Positions 7,568-16,529 of a DNA stretch of 35,021 bases are shown piece by piece. The DNA is from Candidatus Cloacimonadota bacterium (GTDB lineage Bacteria; Cloacimonadota; Cloacimonadia; Cloacimonadales; TCS61): NCBI GenBank assembly GCA_021736135.1, contig JAIPGO010000037.1, positions 1 to 35,021 of the forward strand, written 5' to 3'. Below the pieces are notes generated by a model, which was not told the origin of the DNA, ran no database searches, and worked only from the letters and a program-made list of their open reading frames with translations. Within the stretch, counting starts at the first letter, position 1. Every line of letters begins with the position of its first letter. The translations under genes and the position numbers were made by a program.

Positions 7568-8866
7568 ATCAAAACAGAATCCCCCAGAACCAGAGTATTT
7601 ATTGCAGGCATCTGGCGTAAAGGAATCAGTTCGGAGAGTTTTGGCAATTCTTTTGATGAATTAAACGAACTGGCAAAAACAGCGGGAGTTAAAGTGAAAG
7701 GCAGATATTTTCAGCAGCTAGAGAAGCCTGTAGCGGCAACTTTTCTGGGAAAAGGTAAAATCGATGAAATAGCCAGAAATGCCCGAGAACAGCAGGTTAG
7801 CACTTTGATCTTCAATGATGATCTAACCCCCTCGCAGGCTCGCAATATTGCCAATCTCACTCATTGCAACGTGGTTGACCGTACGGAATTGATACTGGAT
7901 ATATTTGCCAAGCATGCCCGTACGCATCAGGCAAAATTGCAAGTGGAACTGGCACAGCTTGAATATGCCTATTCGCGACTTAAGAACAAATGGAAACATC
8001 TTTCCCGCATACAGGGTGGTATTGGGTTCAGAGGTCCTGGTGAAAAACAGATAGAGACTGACCGGCGTGAGATCAACTACAGAATAACAATACTCAAAAA
8101 GAAGCTTATAGAAATCCGTCAAACAGCCGAAATAAAACGAAAGAAAAGAGATAGTATTATTAATATATCTCTGGTAGGTTATACTAATTCCGGAAAATCC
8201 ACCTTGTTTAATCTGCTTGCCAGAGATAATCGTTATACTGCTAATCAACTGTTTGCTACACTGGACTCTAAAACACGAAAAGTTGTTTTACCTGATGAAC
8301 AGGATTTTGTTATTTCAGATACTATTGGTTTTATTGAAAATATCCCGCATCACTTGATCGAATCCTTCAATTCAACTTTACTGGATGTGCGTTCGGCAGA
8401 TCTGCTTCTGCATGTGGTGGATATAACCAATCCCCGGTTATCTGAACAGATGGCATCAGTGAATGCAGTACTGGAAGATTTGAATATAAACCAGAAAAAC
8501 ATCCTGCTGGTCTTTAATAAAGTTGATCTTGTTCAAGGTATTGGTTTCTCATTTTTAAAGAAGCAATTGCGTGCTGAATATCCGGACAGTGTATTTATAT
8601 CAGCACTAACCGGAGAGGAACTGGAGCAATTGCAATCGCATTTAAGTTATTTTATACAAGAGCTTTATGGACTCAAACATCTTATCATTCCTGATATACT
8701 CACCGAACTGCTGCAATATGTCAGGAAGAGTGGAGTCATTTTTATTGAAGAATATGATGAAAAAAATAAGCAACATAAACTTGACGTAAAATTGAGTGAT
8801 TCCATCTATAATAACGTGGTTTCTCAGATAGAGAAATACCACCTTTTGCATTATATTAATAGTTAA
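7568..8866 (+). CDS. hflX: GTPase HflX (ribosome-associated), non-AUG start
   Basis: A ribosome-binding GTPase that splits or rescues stalled ribosomes. Family signatures are TFLGKGKIDEI near the N-terminus, RIQGGIGFRGPGEKQIETDRR, the G1 loop GYTNSGKST (about 204-212), DTIGF (G3), NKVD (G4) and ISALTG (G5). The first ordinary start codon in frame is GTG 7694, but it would remove conserved N-terminal sequence (RVFIAGIWRKG...SFDELNELAKTAGV) encoded without a stop upstream. The frame is open from 7556. An AAGGAG site at 7554-7559 is followed 5 bases later by ACG (7565) and 8 bases later by ATC (7568). I place the start at 7568 as the best-spaced candidate. Either a rare start codon is used or the base call is wrong by one. 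Gene identity is secure; the start is not. Confidence 0.92.
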   Translation: MKTESPRTRVFIAGIWRKGISSESFGNSFDELNELAKTAGVKVKGRYFQQLEKPVAATFLGKGKIDEIARNAREQQVSTLIFNDDLTPSQARNIANLTHCNVVDRTELILDIFAKHARTHQAKLQVELAQLEYAYSRLKNKWKHLSRIQGGIGFRGPGEKQIETDRREINYRITILKKKLIEIRQTAEIKRKKRDSIINISLVGYTNSGKSTLFNLLARDNRYTANQLFATLDSKTRKVVLPDEQDFVISDTIGFIENIPHHLIESFNSTLLDVRSADLLLHVVDITNPRLSEQMASVNAVLEDLNINQKNILLVFNKVDLVQGIGFSFLKKQLRAEYPDSVFISALTGEELEQLQSHLSYFIQELYGLKHLIIPDILTELLQYVRKSGVIFIEEYDEKNKQHKLDVKLSDSIYNNVVSQIEKYHLLHYINS

Positions 8867-8896
8867 AAAAAAATAAAAAAAAACAAGGAGGCTATC

Positions 8897-10111
8897 ATGG
8901 TCAGTGACCTGCAAGTTATTCTATCAAACAACATTAAGGGGATGAAGCGCTCTGCGATCAGAGAGTTACTGAAACTAACAAATCGTCCAGAGGTTATCTC
9001 TTTTGCGGGAGGTTTACCTGCTTCAAACACATTTCCGCTGGAGCAACTGAAGGAAATCGTTTTGGAAGTGCTCAATAAGGATGCTGAAAAAGCGCTGCAA
9101 TATGGCGCTACTGAGGGAGATCTTGCGCTCAGGGAAGAACTCGTGAAACTATATAAAAGATGGGATTTTAATATTGACGTAAATAACCTTGTGATCACCA
9201 CCGCCAGTCAGCAGGGGCTTGATCTGCTGGCAAAAATATTCGTTAATCCGGGAGATATAGTTATTTGCGGATTACCCTCGTATCTAGGGGGATTGAGTGC
9301 CTTTAACTCATATGGAGCAAAGATGATCGGCATCAAATTTGATGAGCACGGTATGCGTTCTGATAGACTGAGAGAAGTTTTAGTGGAATTGAAGGCAGAG
9401 GGTAAAAAACCTAAATTCATCTATATAATTCCTGATTTCCAGAATCCTGCCGGGGTAACCATGCCCGATTTCCGTCGCCGCGAAATAATTGAACTGGCGC
9501 ATGAATATGACGTTCTCATCGTGGAAGACAGTCCTTATAAAGAACTTCGCTTTGAAGGAGAGCACCAGACTTCACTCTACGTGATGGATGGTAATGGTCA
9601 GGTTATAACGATGGGAACATTTTCCAAAATATTTGTGCCTGGATTCAGGATTGGCTGGATAATAGCTCATCCTGACATCGTTGATAAATTCGTAGTCGGC
9701 AAGCAGGCAGCTGACTTATGTACCTCAGCCTTCGTACAGAAGATAGCCGCACTGTATTTATCCAAGGGTTATTTTGCTGAAAATCTCAAGGAAACCATAA
9801 GAAAGTATAAAGAGAAAAAAGAACTCATGATGGAATGTTTTGAAAGAGAAATGCCCGAAGGCGTCACCTGGACTCGTCCTGAAGGAGGATTATTCCTCTT
9901 TATGTACCTGCCGGAATGGATGGATGCGGGTAAGCTCTTTATGCGAGCCATAAAGTATAATGTTGCATTCGTTACAGGAGATGTTTTCCATTGTGATGGT
10001 TCCGGAAAAAATACTTTGCGTATCAATTTCTCATATTCTTCTAAAGAGCAGATTTGCGAAGGTGTAACCCGTCTGGCAAGAGCTATTCGCGAAGAAATGG
10101 CTGAAAAGTAA
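8897..10111 (+). CDS. PLP-dependent class I/II aminotransferase (2-aminoadipate aminotransferase-like)
   Basis: A fold-type I aminotransferase of 404 residues. Visible are the family opening EVISFAGGLPASNTFP, the cofactor stacking region TTASQQGLDLLAKIF, YIIPDFQNPAGVTM, VEDSPYKELRF, and the PLP lysine K244 in TMGTFSKIFVPGFRIGW. The pattern matches the LysN/aromatic aminotransferase group whose members act on 2-aminoadipate, aromatic or branched amino acids with 2-oxoglutarate. The exact substrate is open. An ideal AAGGAGG site lies six bases before the ATG. The gene is followed by a GC-rich hairpin and then by the aspartate-pathway cluster. Confidence 0.88.
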   Translation: MVSDLQVILSNNIKGMKRSAIRELLKLTNRPEVISFAGGLPASNTFPLEQLKEIVLEVLNKDAEKALQYGATEGDLALREELVKLYKRWDFNIDVNNLVITTASQQGLDLLAKIFVNPGDIVICGLPSYLGGLSAFNSYGAKMIGIKFDEHGMRSDRLREVLVELKAEGKKPKFIYIIPDFQNPAGVTMPDFRRREIIELAHEYDVLIVEDSPYKELRFEGEHQTSLYVMDGNGQVITMGTFSKIFVPGFRIGWIIAHPDIVDKFVVGKQAADLCTSAFVQKIAALYLSKGYFAENLKETIRKYKEKKELMMECFEREMPEGVTWTRPEGGLFLFMYLPEWMDAGKLFMRAIKYNVAFVTGDVFHCDGSGKNTLRINFSYSSKEQICEGVTRLARAIREEMAEK

Positions 10112-10116
10112 TTATT

Positions 10117-10141
10117 GAGGGGGATGTTTCGGCATCCCCTC
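10117..10141 (+). terminator. Possible transcription terminator after the aminotransferase
   Basis: A hairpin with stem GGGGATG/CATCCCC and loop TTTCGG begins just after the stop at 10111. It lacks a real U-run (ATATAACTATT follows), so it may stabilise or only partly terminate the transcript. Confidence 0.5.
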
Positions 10142-10152
10142 ATATAACTATT

Positions 10153-10536
10153 ATGAACTGGATAAAACTAATCTTTACGGGATTGTTAGCCTGGGGTATT
10201 CCCTTTGTTCTAACTGAATTACTTTTCCCTGAAATACCAGAAAGTTATGCTTTCATACTCATCCTTCTGGCAGCCGCAATCGCCCTGGCAAGCTTCAGTA
10301 GCAATGTCTCCATCGGATATTTGAGAAAAAGGTTCAAGATTACCGTCGGCATAGGTTTTATTATCGGAACCACCTGGTTTTTTATAGCTTTATTGGGAAG
10401 TGGAGTATATCACACTATCATAAAAGAGGAAAATCTGATTGATTTTATTATTCAAAAAGCTCCTGTATATTTGCTGTATTTCATCATAAGCGCGTTTCAT
10501 GGATATTGTGAAGAAAGACGCGGCAGAAGACGATAA
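10153..10536 (+). CDS. Small four-helix membrane protein, unknown function
   Basis: I do not recognise this 127-residue protein. It has four hydrophobic segments (about residues 5-22, 33-50, 66-86 and 103-119) and a basic tail ending CEERRGRRR, which suggests a cytoplasmic C-terminus. It is the first gene of a tight + strand cluster, with only three bases between its stop and the asd start. Co-transcription with aspartate-pathway genes is likely, but no functional link can be read from it. The start ATG 10153 lies just after the hairpin at 10117-10141 and has no strong ribosome-binding site. Confidence 0.7.
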   Translation: MNWIKLIFTGLLAWGIPFVLTELLFPEIPESYAFILILLAAAIALASFSSNVSIGYLRKRFKITVGIGFIIGTTWFFIALLGSGVYHTIIKEENLIDFIIQKAPVYLLYFIISAFHGYCEERRGRRR

Positions 10537-10539
10537 GAT

Positions 10540-11550
10540 ATGAGCAGACGAAAACCTGTTATTGCCCTGCTGGGAGCTACCGGCGCAGTCGGTAGAGAAA
10601 TGCTGAAGATCATTCATGAGCAGAACATTGAATATGATACTTTGAAACTGCTTGCCTCTAAACGCTCTGCCGGAAGCATTATAACCTGCCAAAGTCATAA
10701 ATTCCCGGTGGAAGAGGTTAGTGAAGAATCTTTTTCCGGTATAGACATCTGCCTGGCCAGCGCCGGCTCAGAAGCCAGTAAATACTGGATTCCACTGGCT
10801 GTAAAAAAAGGTGTAACGGTAATTGATAATTGCAGCTACTGGCGTCTTAAAGATGATGTGCCACTGGTGGTTCCCGAAGTTAATCCGGAAGAACTTCACC
10901 GGCATCATAAGATAATTGGCAATCCCAATTGCTCCACAATACAACTGGTGCAGGTTCTAGCGCCACTGCACAAGAGATTCGGCTTAAAAAGGGTTATAGT
11001 CAGTACCTATCAATCAGTTTCAGGTGCCGGGAATAAAGGGATTATGTCTCTTCAGGCAGAAACAGCAGCTTTTCCGAAAAAAGCTTCCGGTTGTTTTTCC
11101 CGCAGAATTGCCTATAATGTAATCCCCCAGATTGGTGATTATGAAGCTAACGGTTTCACCACCGAAGAAATGAAGCTGCTGCACGAAACCAGAAAGATAC
11201 TTAAGGACAATTCATTACTTATAACCGGCACAGCCGTGCGGGTTCCGGTATTTTATGGACATTCGGAATCGGTATTACTTCAATTTCAGAGCAAAGTTTC
11301 ACCTGCGGAAGTCAGACAGGAACTGACAGATACACAAAACCTGCAGATCATGGATAATAACCACTTAAATCTCTTCCCCACACCTCAGGATTGTGAGAGT
11401 AATGATAACACTCTGGTGGGGCGTGTCAGACAGGATATTATGGGTGAAGACTGGATAAACCTCTGGATTGTGAGCAATAATCTCCGCAAGGGTGCTGCCC
11501 TTAATGCCGTTCAAATAGCCGTATACTTAATAGATAAAGACATTATATGA
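10540..11550 (+). CDS. asd: Aspartate-semialdehyde dehydrogenase
   Basis: Reduces aspartyl phosphate to aspartate semialdehyde with NADPH, the second step of the lysine/threonine/methionine pathway. The 336-residue protein opens with the dinucleotide loop IALLGATGAVGRE. It has the catalytic cysteine C131 in IIGNPNCSTIQLV, the substrate-binding STYQSVSGAGNKG, and the catalytic histidine H241 in RVPVFYGHSESV. The final 4 bases overlap aspartate kinase (ATGA), so the two consecutive enzymes are translationally coupled, although asd precedes the kinase in gene order. Identification is firm. Confidence 0.95.
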   Translation: MSRRKPVIALLGATGAVGREMLKIIHEQNIEYDTLKLLASKRSAGSIITCQSHKFPVEEVSEESFSGIDICLASAGSEASKYWIPLAVKKGVTVIDNCSYWRLKDDVPLVVPEVNPEELHRHHKIIGNPNCSTIQLVQVLAPLHKRFGLKRVIVSTYQSVSGAGNKGIMSLQAETAAFPKKASGCFSRRIAYNVIPQIGDYEANGFTTEEMKLLHETRKILKDNSLLITGTAVRVPVFYGHSESVLLQFQSKVSPAEVRQELTDTQNLQIMDNNHLNLFPTPQDCESNDNTLVGRVRQDIMGEDWINLWIVSNNLRKGAALNAVQIAVYLIDKDII

Positions 11551-12725
11551 AACTTGTGATTCTCAAATTTGGCGGCACATCTCTGGATACATCCGAGCAT
11601 CGCCAGGCTGCTGCCACTATTGTAAAAGATAAAGTTACTGCCGGGTTTTTCCCCGTGGTCGTCGTATCTGCTATGGGCAGAATTGGTGAACCTTACTCTA
11701 CCGATACTCTCCATAACTTATTACCGGAAAATACCAGTGAAGATGTAAGTGATTTTCTGGCAAATTGTGGAGAAATGATCAGTGCTTCTCTATTTTCTGC
11801 CGAGTTGCAGAATTTGGGATTAAAAGCCAGGCCAGTAACGGGCTGGCAGGCAGGAATAATTACTGATAAGTTTTTTAGAGACGCCCAGGTATTAGAGATC
11901 AATACAGGTACAATCGAGAAACTGATTCACAATAACATTGTCCCAGTTGTTTGCGGTTTTCAGGGAATAACACCAGACGGTGAATTAACCACTCTTGGCA
12001 GAGGCGGCAGCGATACAACGTCAGCCCTTTTAGCTCAAGCTCTCAAGGCAGAAAGCCTGGAAATCTATAAGGATGTTGATGGCATATTTACTGCCAATCC
12101 GCACCAGGTTAACGATGCCCGTCTTATCAAAGTAATAAACTATGAAGAACTGGCAGAAATAACCGGCAATGGTGCGCAGGTGGTAAATAATCGAGCAGCG
12201 CTAATAGCGGCTGGCAGTAATATTCCCATCGGTATTGGTAACACTTTTACAGGCAAAACAGGCACTTTAGTAAAAATAGTGAAACAGAACCGGCTAATCA
12301 CGTCATTAACCAGCAGATCAAACCTGCTGCTGGTGAGAATTGCTACTGCTGCGGAGAATCGGCTCAGTGAGATTTTCCCTTTATTTTCATTAGTCGGATT
12401 AAGCCTTGATTTTATTACTGTTGACAACTGTCATATTTCTTTTGTTATTGAACAGAATAAAATAGCTGCGGTTCAGGAAGTTCTGACAAAGATCGAAGAT
12501 GATTATGAAGTAACTGAACTTTACAGTAAAATATCCTTAGTAGGAAGTGGAATGACCGGACAGCCGGGAGTTATGGCTAAAATCAGCAGAATTTTAAATG
12601 AGAACATGATTCCTGTGATCCTCGCAACGGATTCCTATTCAACCATATCTGTGCTGGTGAAATCTGAATACGAGCTTCTGGCTCTGCAAAAACTACATCA
12701 GGCACTTATTTCGGAGGAAGTATGA
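11547..12725 (+). CDS. lysC: Aspartate kinase (monofunctional, C-terminal ACT domains)
   Basis: Phosphorylates aspartate, the committed step of the aspartate family of amino acids. Residues 4-12 contain the family motif VILKFGGTS. TTLGRGGSDTTSALLA (149-164) and IYKDVDGIFTANP complete the kinase domain. The last 130 residues form a paired ACT regulatory region (ACT2 begins near ISLVGSGMTGQPGVMAKI), so feedback inhibition by an end-product amino acid is expected; which one is unclear. There is no homoserine dehydrogenase fusion. It overlaps asd at its start and galE at its end, each by ATGA. Confidence 0.94.
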   Translation: MKLVILKFGGTSLDTSEHRQAAATIVKDKVTAGFFPVVVVSAMGRIGEPYSTDTLHNLLPENTSEDVSDFLANCGEMISASLFSAELQNLGLKARPVTGWQAGIITDKFFRDAQVLEINTGTIEKLIHNNIVPVVCGFQGITPDGELTTLGRGGSDTTSALLAQALKAESLEIYKDVDGIFTANPHQVNDARLIKVINYEELAEITGNGAQVVNNRAALIAAGSNIPIGIGNTFTGKTGTLVKIVKQNRLITSLTSRSNLLLVRIATAAENRLSEIFPLFSLVGLSLDFITVDNCHISFVIEQNKIAAVQEVLTKIEDDYEVTELYSKISLVGSGMTGQPGVMAKISRILNENMIPVILATDSYSTISVLVKSEYELLALQKLHQALISEEV

Positions 12726-13729
12726 ACGTTTTAGTTACAGGTGGTGCCGGTTATATCGGCAGCCATACCTGCCTGGAATTACTGGCAGAAGGTTATAATG
12801 TAAGTGTTATTGATAATCTTAGTAACAGTAAAGTTACAGCCATTCAACGTGTTGAAGAATTAACCTCCAGGAAGATCAATTTCTTTGAGGAAGACCTTTT
12901 AAACACAGCCGCATTGAATGAGATATTTACTGCAAATAATTTTGATGCCGTAATCCATTTTGCCGGTCTGAAAGCAGTTGGTGAATCTGTTGCCAAACCT
13001 CTATTATATTACCATAATAATATAACCGGGACTTTGAATCTGTTAGCGGCAATGATTGAGCACAAAGTCGATAATATTGTGTTTTCTTCTTCTGCCACGG
13101 TATATGGAAATCCTCATCAGGTTCCGATCAAGGAAACATTTCCTCTGCAACCCACTAATCCCTATGGCAGAACTAAATTAATGATTGAAGAAATATTACA
13201 GGATATGCAGATGGCTCAACCACAGATGAATGTGGCCCTGCTTCGTTATTTCAATCCTATAGGTGCTCATAAAAGCGGCAGGATCGGTGAAGATCCTAAC
13301 GGTATTCCCAATAACCTGCTGCCTTATATTGCTCAGGTAGCAGTGGGCAAGCTGCCATTTCTTAAAATCTTTGGTAATGATTATCCTACTCATGATGGAA
13401 CAGGTATCCGGGATTATATTCACGTGGTTGACCTGGCAAAAGGACACTTAAAAGCACTGGAAAAATTGAATACTGCCCCCGGAGTCGAAATTTACAATCT
13501 CGGAACCGGGATAGGTTACAGTGTTCTGGAAGTGATTGCAGCCTTTGAAAAAGCTTCCGGTATTCATATCCCCTTCAAAATCACTTCCCGACGCGCCGGT
13601 GATATTGCCAGAATGTTTGCTGACCCCGCTTTGGCAAATAAGGAGCTATGCTGGCAAGCTAAATTTGATATTTTTGCCATGTGCAGAGATACCTGGAACT
13701 GGCAGTCTCAAAATCCCGATGGTTATTAA
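12722..13729 (+). CDS. galE: UDP-glucose 4-epimerase
   Basis: Interconverts UDP-glucose and UDP-galactose with bound NAD+, feeding envelope polysaccharide or galactose metabolism. This is an extended short-chain dehydrogenase of 335 residues with VTGGAGYIGSHTCLELL (5-21), HFAGLKAVGES, FSSSATVYGNP and the catalytic Y148xxxK152 pair in NPYGRTK. The C-terminal DPALANKELCWQAK is also typical. It starts within the last codons of lysC (4-base overlap). Its presence in an amino-acid gene cluster is not explained by pathway. Confidence 0.95.
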   Translation: MNVLVTGGAGYIGSHTCLELLAEGYNVSVIDNLSNSKVTAIQRVEELTSRKINFFEEDLLNTAALNEIFTANNFDAVIHFAGLKAVGESVAKPLLYYHNNITGTLNLLAAMIEHKVDNIVFSSSATVYGNPHQVPIKETFPLQPTNPYGRTKLMIEEILQDMQMAQPQMNVALLRYFNPIGAHKSGRIGEDPNGIPNNLLPYIAQVAVGKLPFLKIFGNDYPTHDGTGIRDYIHVVDLAKGHLKALEKLNTAPGVEIYNLGTGIGYSVLEVIAAFEKASGIHIPFKITSRRAGDIARMFADPALANKELCWQAKFDIFAMCRDTWNWQSQNPDGY

Positions 13730-13749
13730 TAATAAGGATAAACAATATT

Positions 13750-14985
13750 ATGAAGTATGATTTTGATCAGACAGTTGACCGCCGGAATACCCGCTGCTTC
13801 AAATGGGATCTAAACAAAGTCAATTTCAAACGTGAGGATATCATTTCTATGTGGGTCGCCGATATGGACCTGCCAGCTGCACCAGAAATCACGGAAGTTA
13901 TTATCAACAGGGCGAAACATCCCGTTTATGGTTATTCATTTAGAGATAACAGGTTTTATAATGCTTACATTAACTGGCAGAAACATAGAAATAACTGGCA
14001 GATTAAAAGAGATTGGATAGTAAACAGCAACAGCGTTGTTACTTCCCTATGCCTGATCCTGCAGGCCTTGACTGCTCCAGAAGATAAAGTATTGATCAAT
14101 AGCCCCGTGTATGGTCAATTTGCTCTGGCAGTGTCAGGATCCGGCAGAACTCTGGTGACTTCCCCGCTGCGCAATAACGAGGGCTATTACACTCCGGATT
14201 TCCAGGATATGGAAAATAAATTCCGCTCCGGTATTGCTGCCTTTATACTTTGTTCCCCGCATAATCCGGTTGGACGTGTCTGGAAAGAAGAGGAACTGCG
14301 CCTTATGGCTGAACTCTGCCTGAAATATAATGTACTCCTGATATCTGATGAAATTCACTCAGATCTGATTTTCAGCGAATCGCATCACATCCCCATAGCC
14401 TCATTATCGGAAGATATTTCACGCATCACTGTAACCTGCACATCACCCGGTAAAACATTTAATGTTTCCGGTATGTGTATTGGGTTCGTCATCATTGAAA
14501 ACAAGATCCTGCGTGAAAAAGTGAAGGATATTTTCACCTCCAGTCATCTGCTGGCTGCCAGTATATTTGCCATTGAAGCCTGCCAGGCGGCCTATGAAAA
14601 GGGAGAACGCTGGCTTTCTGAAATGCTGGGCTATCTGCAGACGAACCGTGATTATCTGGTAAAATTCATCAGAACTGAAATTCCCTCTCTGAAAGTTTAC
14701 ACACCGGAAGGCACTTATCTTGCCTGGATTGATTTCAGGTTATTGCACCTCTCACAATCAGACCTGCTCTGTTTTCTGGTTTTTGCTGCCGGACTGGGAC
14801 TGGATAATGGCACTAAATTCGGTGAAGAAGGTCGAGGATTCATGCGTCTCAATTTTGCCTGCTCATTTTCTCTCTTGCAGCATGCACTGCATAATCTGGC
14901 AGCAGCCGTAAAAGAACTGCAAAGTAATGATCTGGATATAAAAAAACTAATAAAAGAATCAGAAGTAATTGAAGATTGCGACTGA
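13750..14985 (+). CDS. MalY/PatB-type PLP aminotransferase (probable cystathionine beta-lyase)
   Basis: A fold-type I PLP enzyme of the MalY/PatB subgroup, members of which cleave cystathionine or cysteine C-S bonds. Its N-terminus MKYDFDQTVDRRNTRCFKWD and MWVADMDLPAAPEI are diagnostic. Also visible are CSPHNPVGRVW, LISDEIHSDL and the PLP lysine K235 in TSPGKTFNVSG. The ATG at 13750 gives the classical start; an upstream frame opening at 13681 overlaps galE and is ignored. A C-terminal tail (NDLDIKKLIKESEVIEDCD) extends slightly beyond the usual end. It lies 20 bases after galE. A role in methionine synthesis or sulfur-amino-acid breakdown fits the asd/lysC neighbours (inference). Confidence 0.88.
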   Translation: MKYDFDQTVDRRNTRCFKWDLNKVNFKREDIISMWVADMDLPAAPEITEVIINRAKHPVYGYSFRDNRFYNAYINWQKHRNNWQIKRDWIVNSNSVVTSLCLILQALTAPEDKVLINSPVYGQFALAVSGSGRTLVTSPLRNNEGYYTPDFQDMENKFRSGIAAFILCSPHNPVGRVWKEEELRLMAELCLKYNVLLISDEIHSDLIFSESHHIPIASLSEDISRITVTCTSPGKTFNVSGMCIGFVIIENKILREKVKDIFTSSHLLAASIFAIEACQAAYEKGERWLSEMLGYLQTNRDYLVKFIRTEIPSLKVYTPEGTYLAWIDFRLLHLSQSDLLCFLVFAAGLGLDNGTKFGEEGRGFMRLNFACSFSLLQHALHNLAAAVKELQSNDLDIKKLIKESEVIEDCD

Positions 14986-14997
14986 GATTGAGGTTAT

Positions 14998-15561
14998 ATG
15001 ATTAAGGATTTAATCACTAAAAATCGCAGTTACAGACGTTTTCAGGAATCCTTTCCTGTTTCAAGGCAGATACTTTCAGACCTTGTGAACCTGGCACGTC
15101 TCTCACCCTCTGCTTCCAACCGACAGATTTTGCGTTTCTACCTGGTAAATGAACCAGAAGAATGCATAAAGGTCTTTTCCTGTTTAAGATGGGCTGGCTA
15201 TCTCACTGACTGGGATGGTCCACCTCAGGGTGAAAGACCTTCCGCTTACATAATAATTCTTAAACCGCAGAATCTGGAAGCTTACGTAGGTCATGACACC
15301 GGTATCGCAGCCCAATCAATTCTTTTAGGGGCAGCTGAACTTGATCTGGGCGGCTGTATGTTCGGTTCTGTTGATCGTCCTCGCTTAAAAACACTTCTCA
15401 CACTTCCGGATGAGTACGAAATCGAACTAGTTATCGCGATAGGAAAACCTGTCGAAAAAGTTGTGATTGAGGAAGCGAGTGTAGATACTATAAAGTACTG
15501 GCGTGATGACGGGCAGGTGCATCACGTTCCGAAAAGGAAGCTGACAGATATTATTCTGTAA
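14998..15561 (+). CDS. Nitroreductase-family FMN oxidoreductase
   Basis: A 187-residue flavoprotein of the nitroreductase superfamily. The N-terminal NRSYRRFQESFPV and LARLSPSASNRQILRFYLV match the FMN-phosphate-binding RSxR and PSxxNxQ motifs. GIAAQSILLGAAELDLGGCMFG is the dimer and flavin region, and the C-terminus (KYWRDDGQVHHVPKRKL) is typical. It is probably a homodimeric NAD(P)H-dependent reductase; the substrate is unknown. It begins 12 bases after the MalY-like gene and ends the cluster. No clear terminator follows within 130 bases. Confidence 0.88.
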   Translation: MIKDLITKNRSYRRFQESFPVSRQILSDLVNLARLSPSASNRQILRFYLVNEPEECIKVFSCLRWAGYLTDWDGPPQGERPSAYIIILKPQNLEAYVGHDTGIAAQSILLGAAELDLGGCMFGSVDRPRLKTLLTLPDEYEIELVIAIGKPVEKVVIEEASVDTIKYWRDDGQVHHVPKRKLTDIIL

Positions 15562-15693
15562 ATATTTGTTTACCTGTGATATATCTATGCCTGACTTCAT
15601 CTCCTGATAATTTATTAACCGGTTGTAGTAGAGTTATATTCAACGAACAGAGAGAGAATGCCTTTTGCGGGGATAACTCAATACGGAGAGATT

Positions 15694-16323
15694 ATGTTAC
15701 TTGAAGATTTTTTTATAGATTCTGATGAACTGGTTTTAGCAGCGCTTTCTCAGGCAAAGGTTGCCATTGCCGGTGCGGGTGGATTGGGTAGTAATTGTGC
15801 GGTTGCCCTGGCGCGCAGTGGCACTGGCAAACTGATAATCTGCGATTTTGACCGGGTGAGTGCTGCGAATCTGAATCGTCAGTATTATTTTCGTGAGCAG
15901 ATCGGTTTATATAAAGTAGAAGCACTAAAGCATACTTTAAAAAGGATAAATCCCTTTAGTGATTATGACATTCATAATGTTAAGCTGGATAAAGATAACC
16001 TGGTGGAATTATTTGAAGACGTTGATATAATCATAGAAGCCTTTGATGAGGCTTCTATGAAGCAGATGCTGATTGAGATGTGGTCTGAGTTTATGGGAGA
16101 AATACCTTTGATCGTAGCATCCGGAATTGGCGGTTTTGGGAAAAATGAGGAGATACGGCAGCGGCAAAGTGGTAATTTATTTCTGATTGGTGATGAAATC
16201 TCAGACGTGCATAAGGGTTATAAGCCTCTGGCACCGCGCGTGGGCGTAGTTGCCAATATGCAGGCGAACCTGGCAGTGGAACTGCTGGTAAAAAAGTTTT
16301 ATGGAAAAGGAAGGAAAGTGTAA
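15694..16323 (+). CDS. thiF: ThiF-family sulfur-carrier adenylyltransferase (short form)
   Basis: An E1-like enzyme that adenylates the C-terminal Gly-Gly of a ThiS-type sulfur carrier for thiazole synthesis. The ATP-binding loop VAIAGAGGLGSNCAVALA and the DFDRVSAANLNRQYYF motif are clear. It lacks the CxxC zinc pairs of E. coli ThiF/MoeB and matches the roughly 210-residue form common in anaerobes. ATG 15694 follows a GGAG site at 15684-15687; an in-frame ATG at 15658 (GAGAGAGA upstream) would add 12 residues and remains possible. Its stop overlaps the ThiS-like gene by one base. No thiG or thiH lies beside it. Another sulfur-carrier pathway cannot be excluded. Confidence 0.83.
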   Translation: MLLEDFFIDSDELVLAALSQAKVAIAGAGGLGSNCAVALARSGTGKLIICDFDRVSAANLNRQYYFREQIGLYKVEALKHTLKRINPFSDYDIHNVKLDKDNLVELFEDVDIIIEAFDEASMKQMLIEMWSEFMGEIPLIVASGIGGFGKNEEIRQRQSGNLFLIGDEISDVHKGYKPLAPRVGVVANMQANLAVELLVKKFYGKGRKV

Positions 16324-16529
16324 TGAAAGGATTGTTTTTACTCAATAACCGACCGGAAGAATGGGTTGAGGGTTTGACCGTTGCCGAATTGTTGAAACTA
16401 AAGAATTATACCTTCAAGATGCTGGTTATTAAAATAAACGGGGAATTGATCAAGAAATCTGAATATGACAAGGCTTATATTCCGGAAAGTGCGGATGTAG
16501 TTATATTACACCTGATGAGTGGCGGTTAA
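16323..16529 (+). CDS. thiS: ThiS-like sulfur carrier protein
   Basis: A 68-residue beta-grasp protein ending in the required Gly-Gly (VVILHLMSGG). The ubiquitin-like pattern LTVAELLKLKNY, KMLVIKINGELIKKSEYDKAYI and ESADVVIL matches ThiS. The C-terminal glycine would be adenylated by the adjacent ThiF and then carry the sulfur for the thiazole ring. The ATG overlaps the thiF stop (TAATG), showing coupling. Order here is thiF-thiS, opposite to the usual thiS-first operon. The last four bases overlap the convergent minus-strand gene. Confidence 0.82.
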   Translation: MKGLFLLNNRPEEWVEGLTVAELLKLKNYTFKMLVIKINGELIKKSEYDKAYIPESADVVILHLMSGG

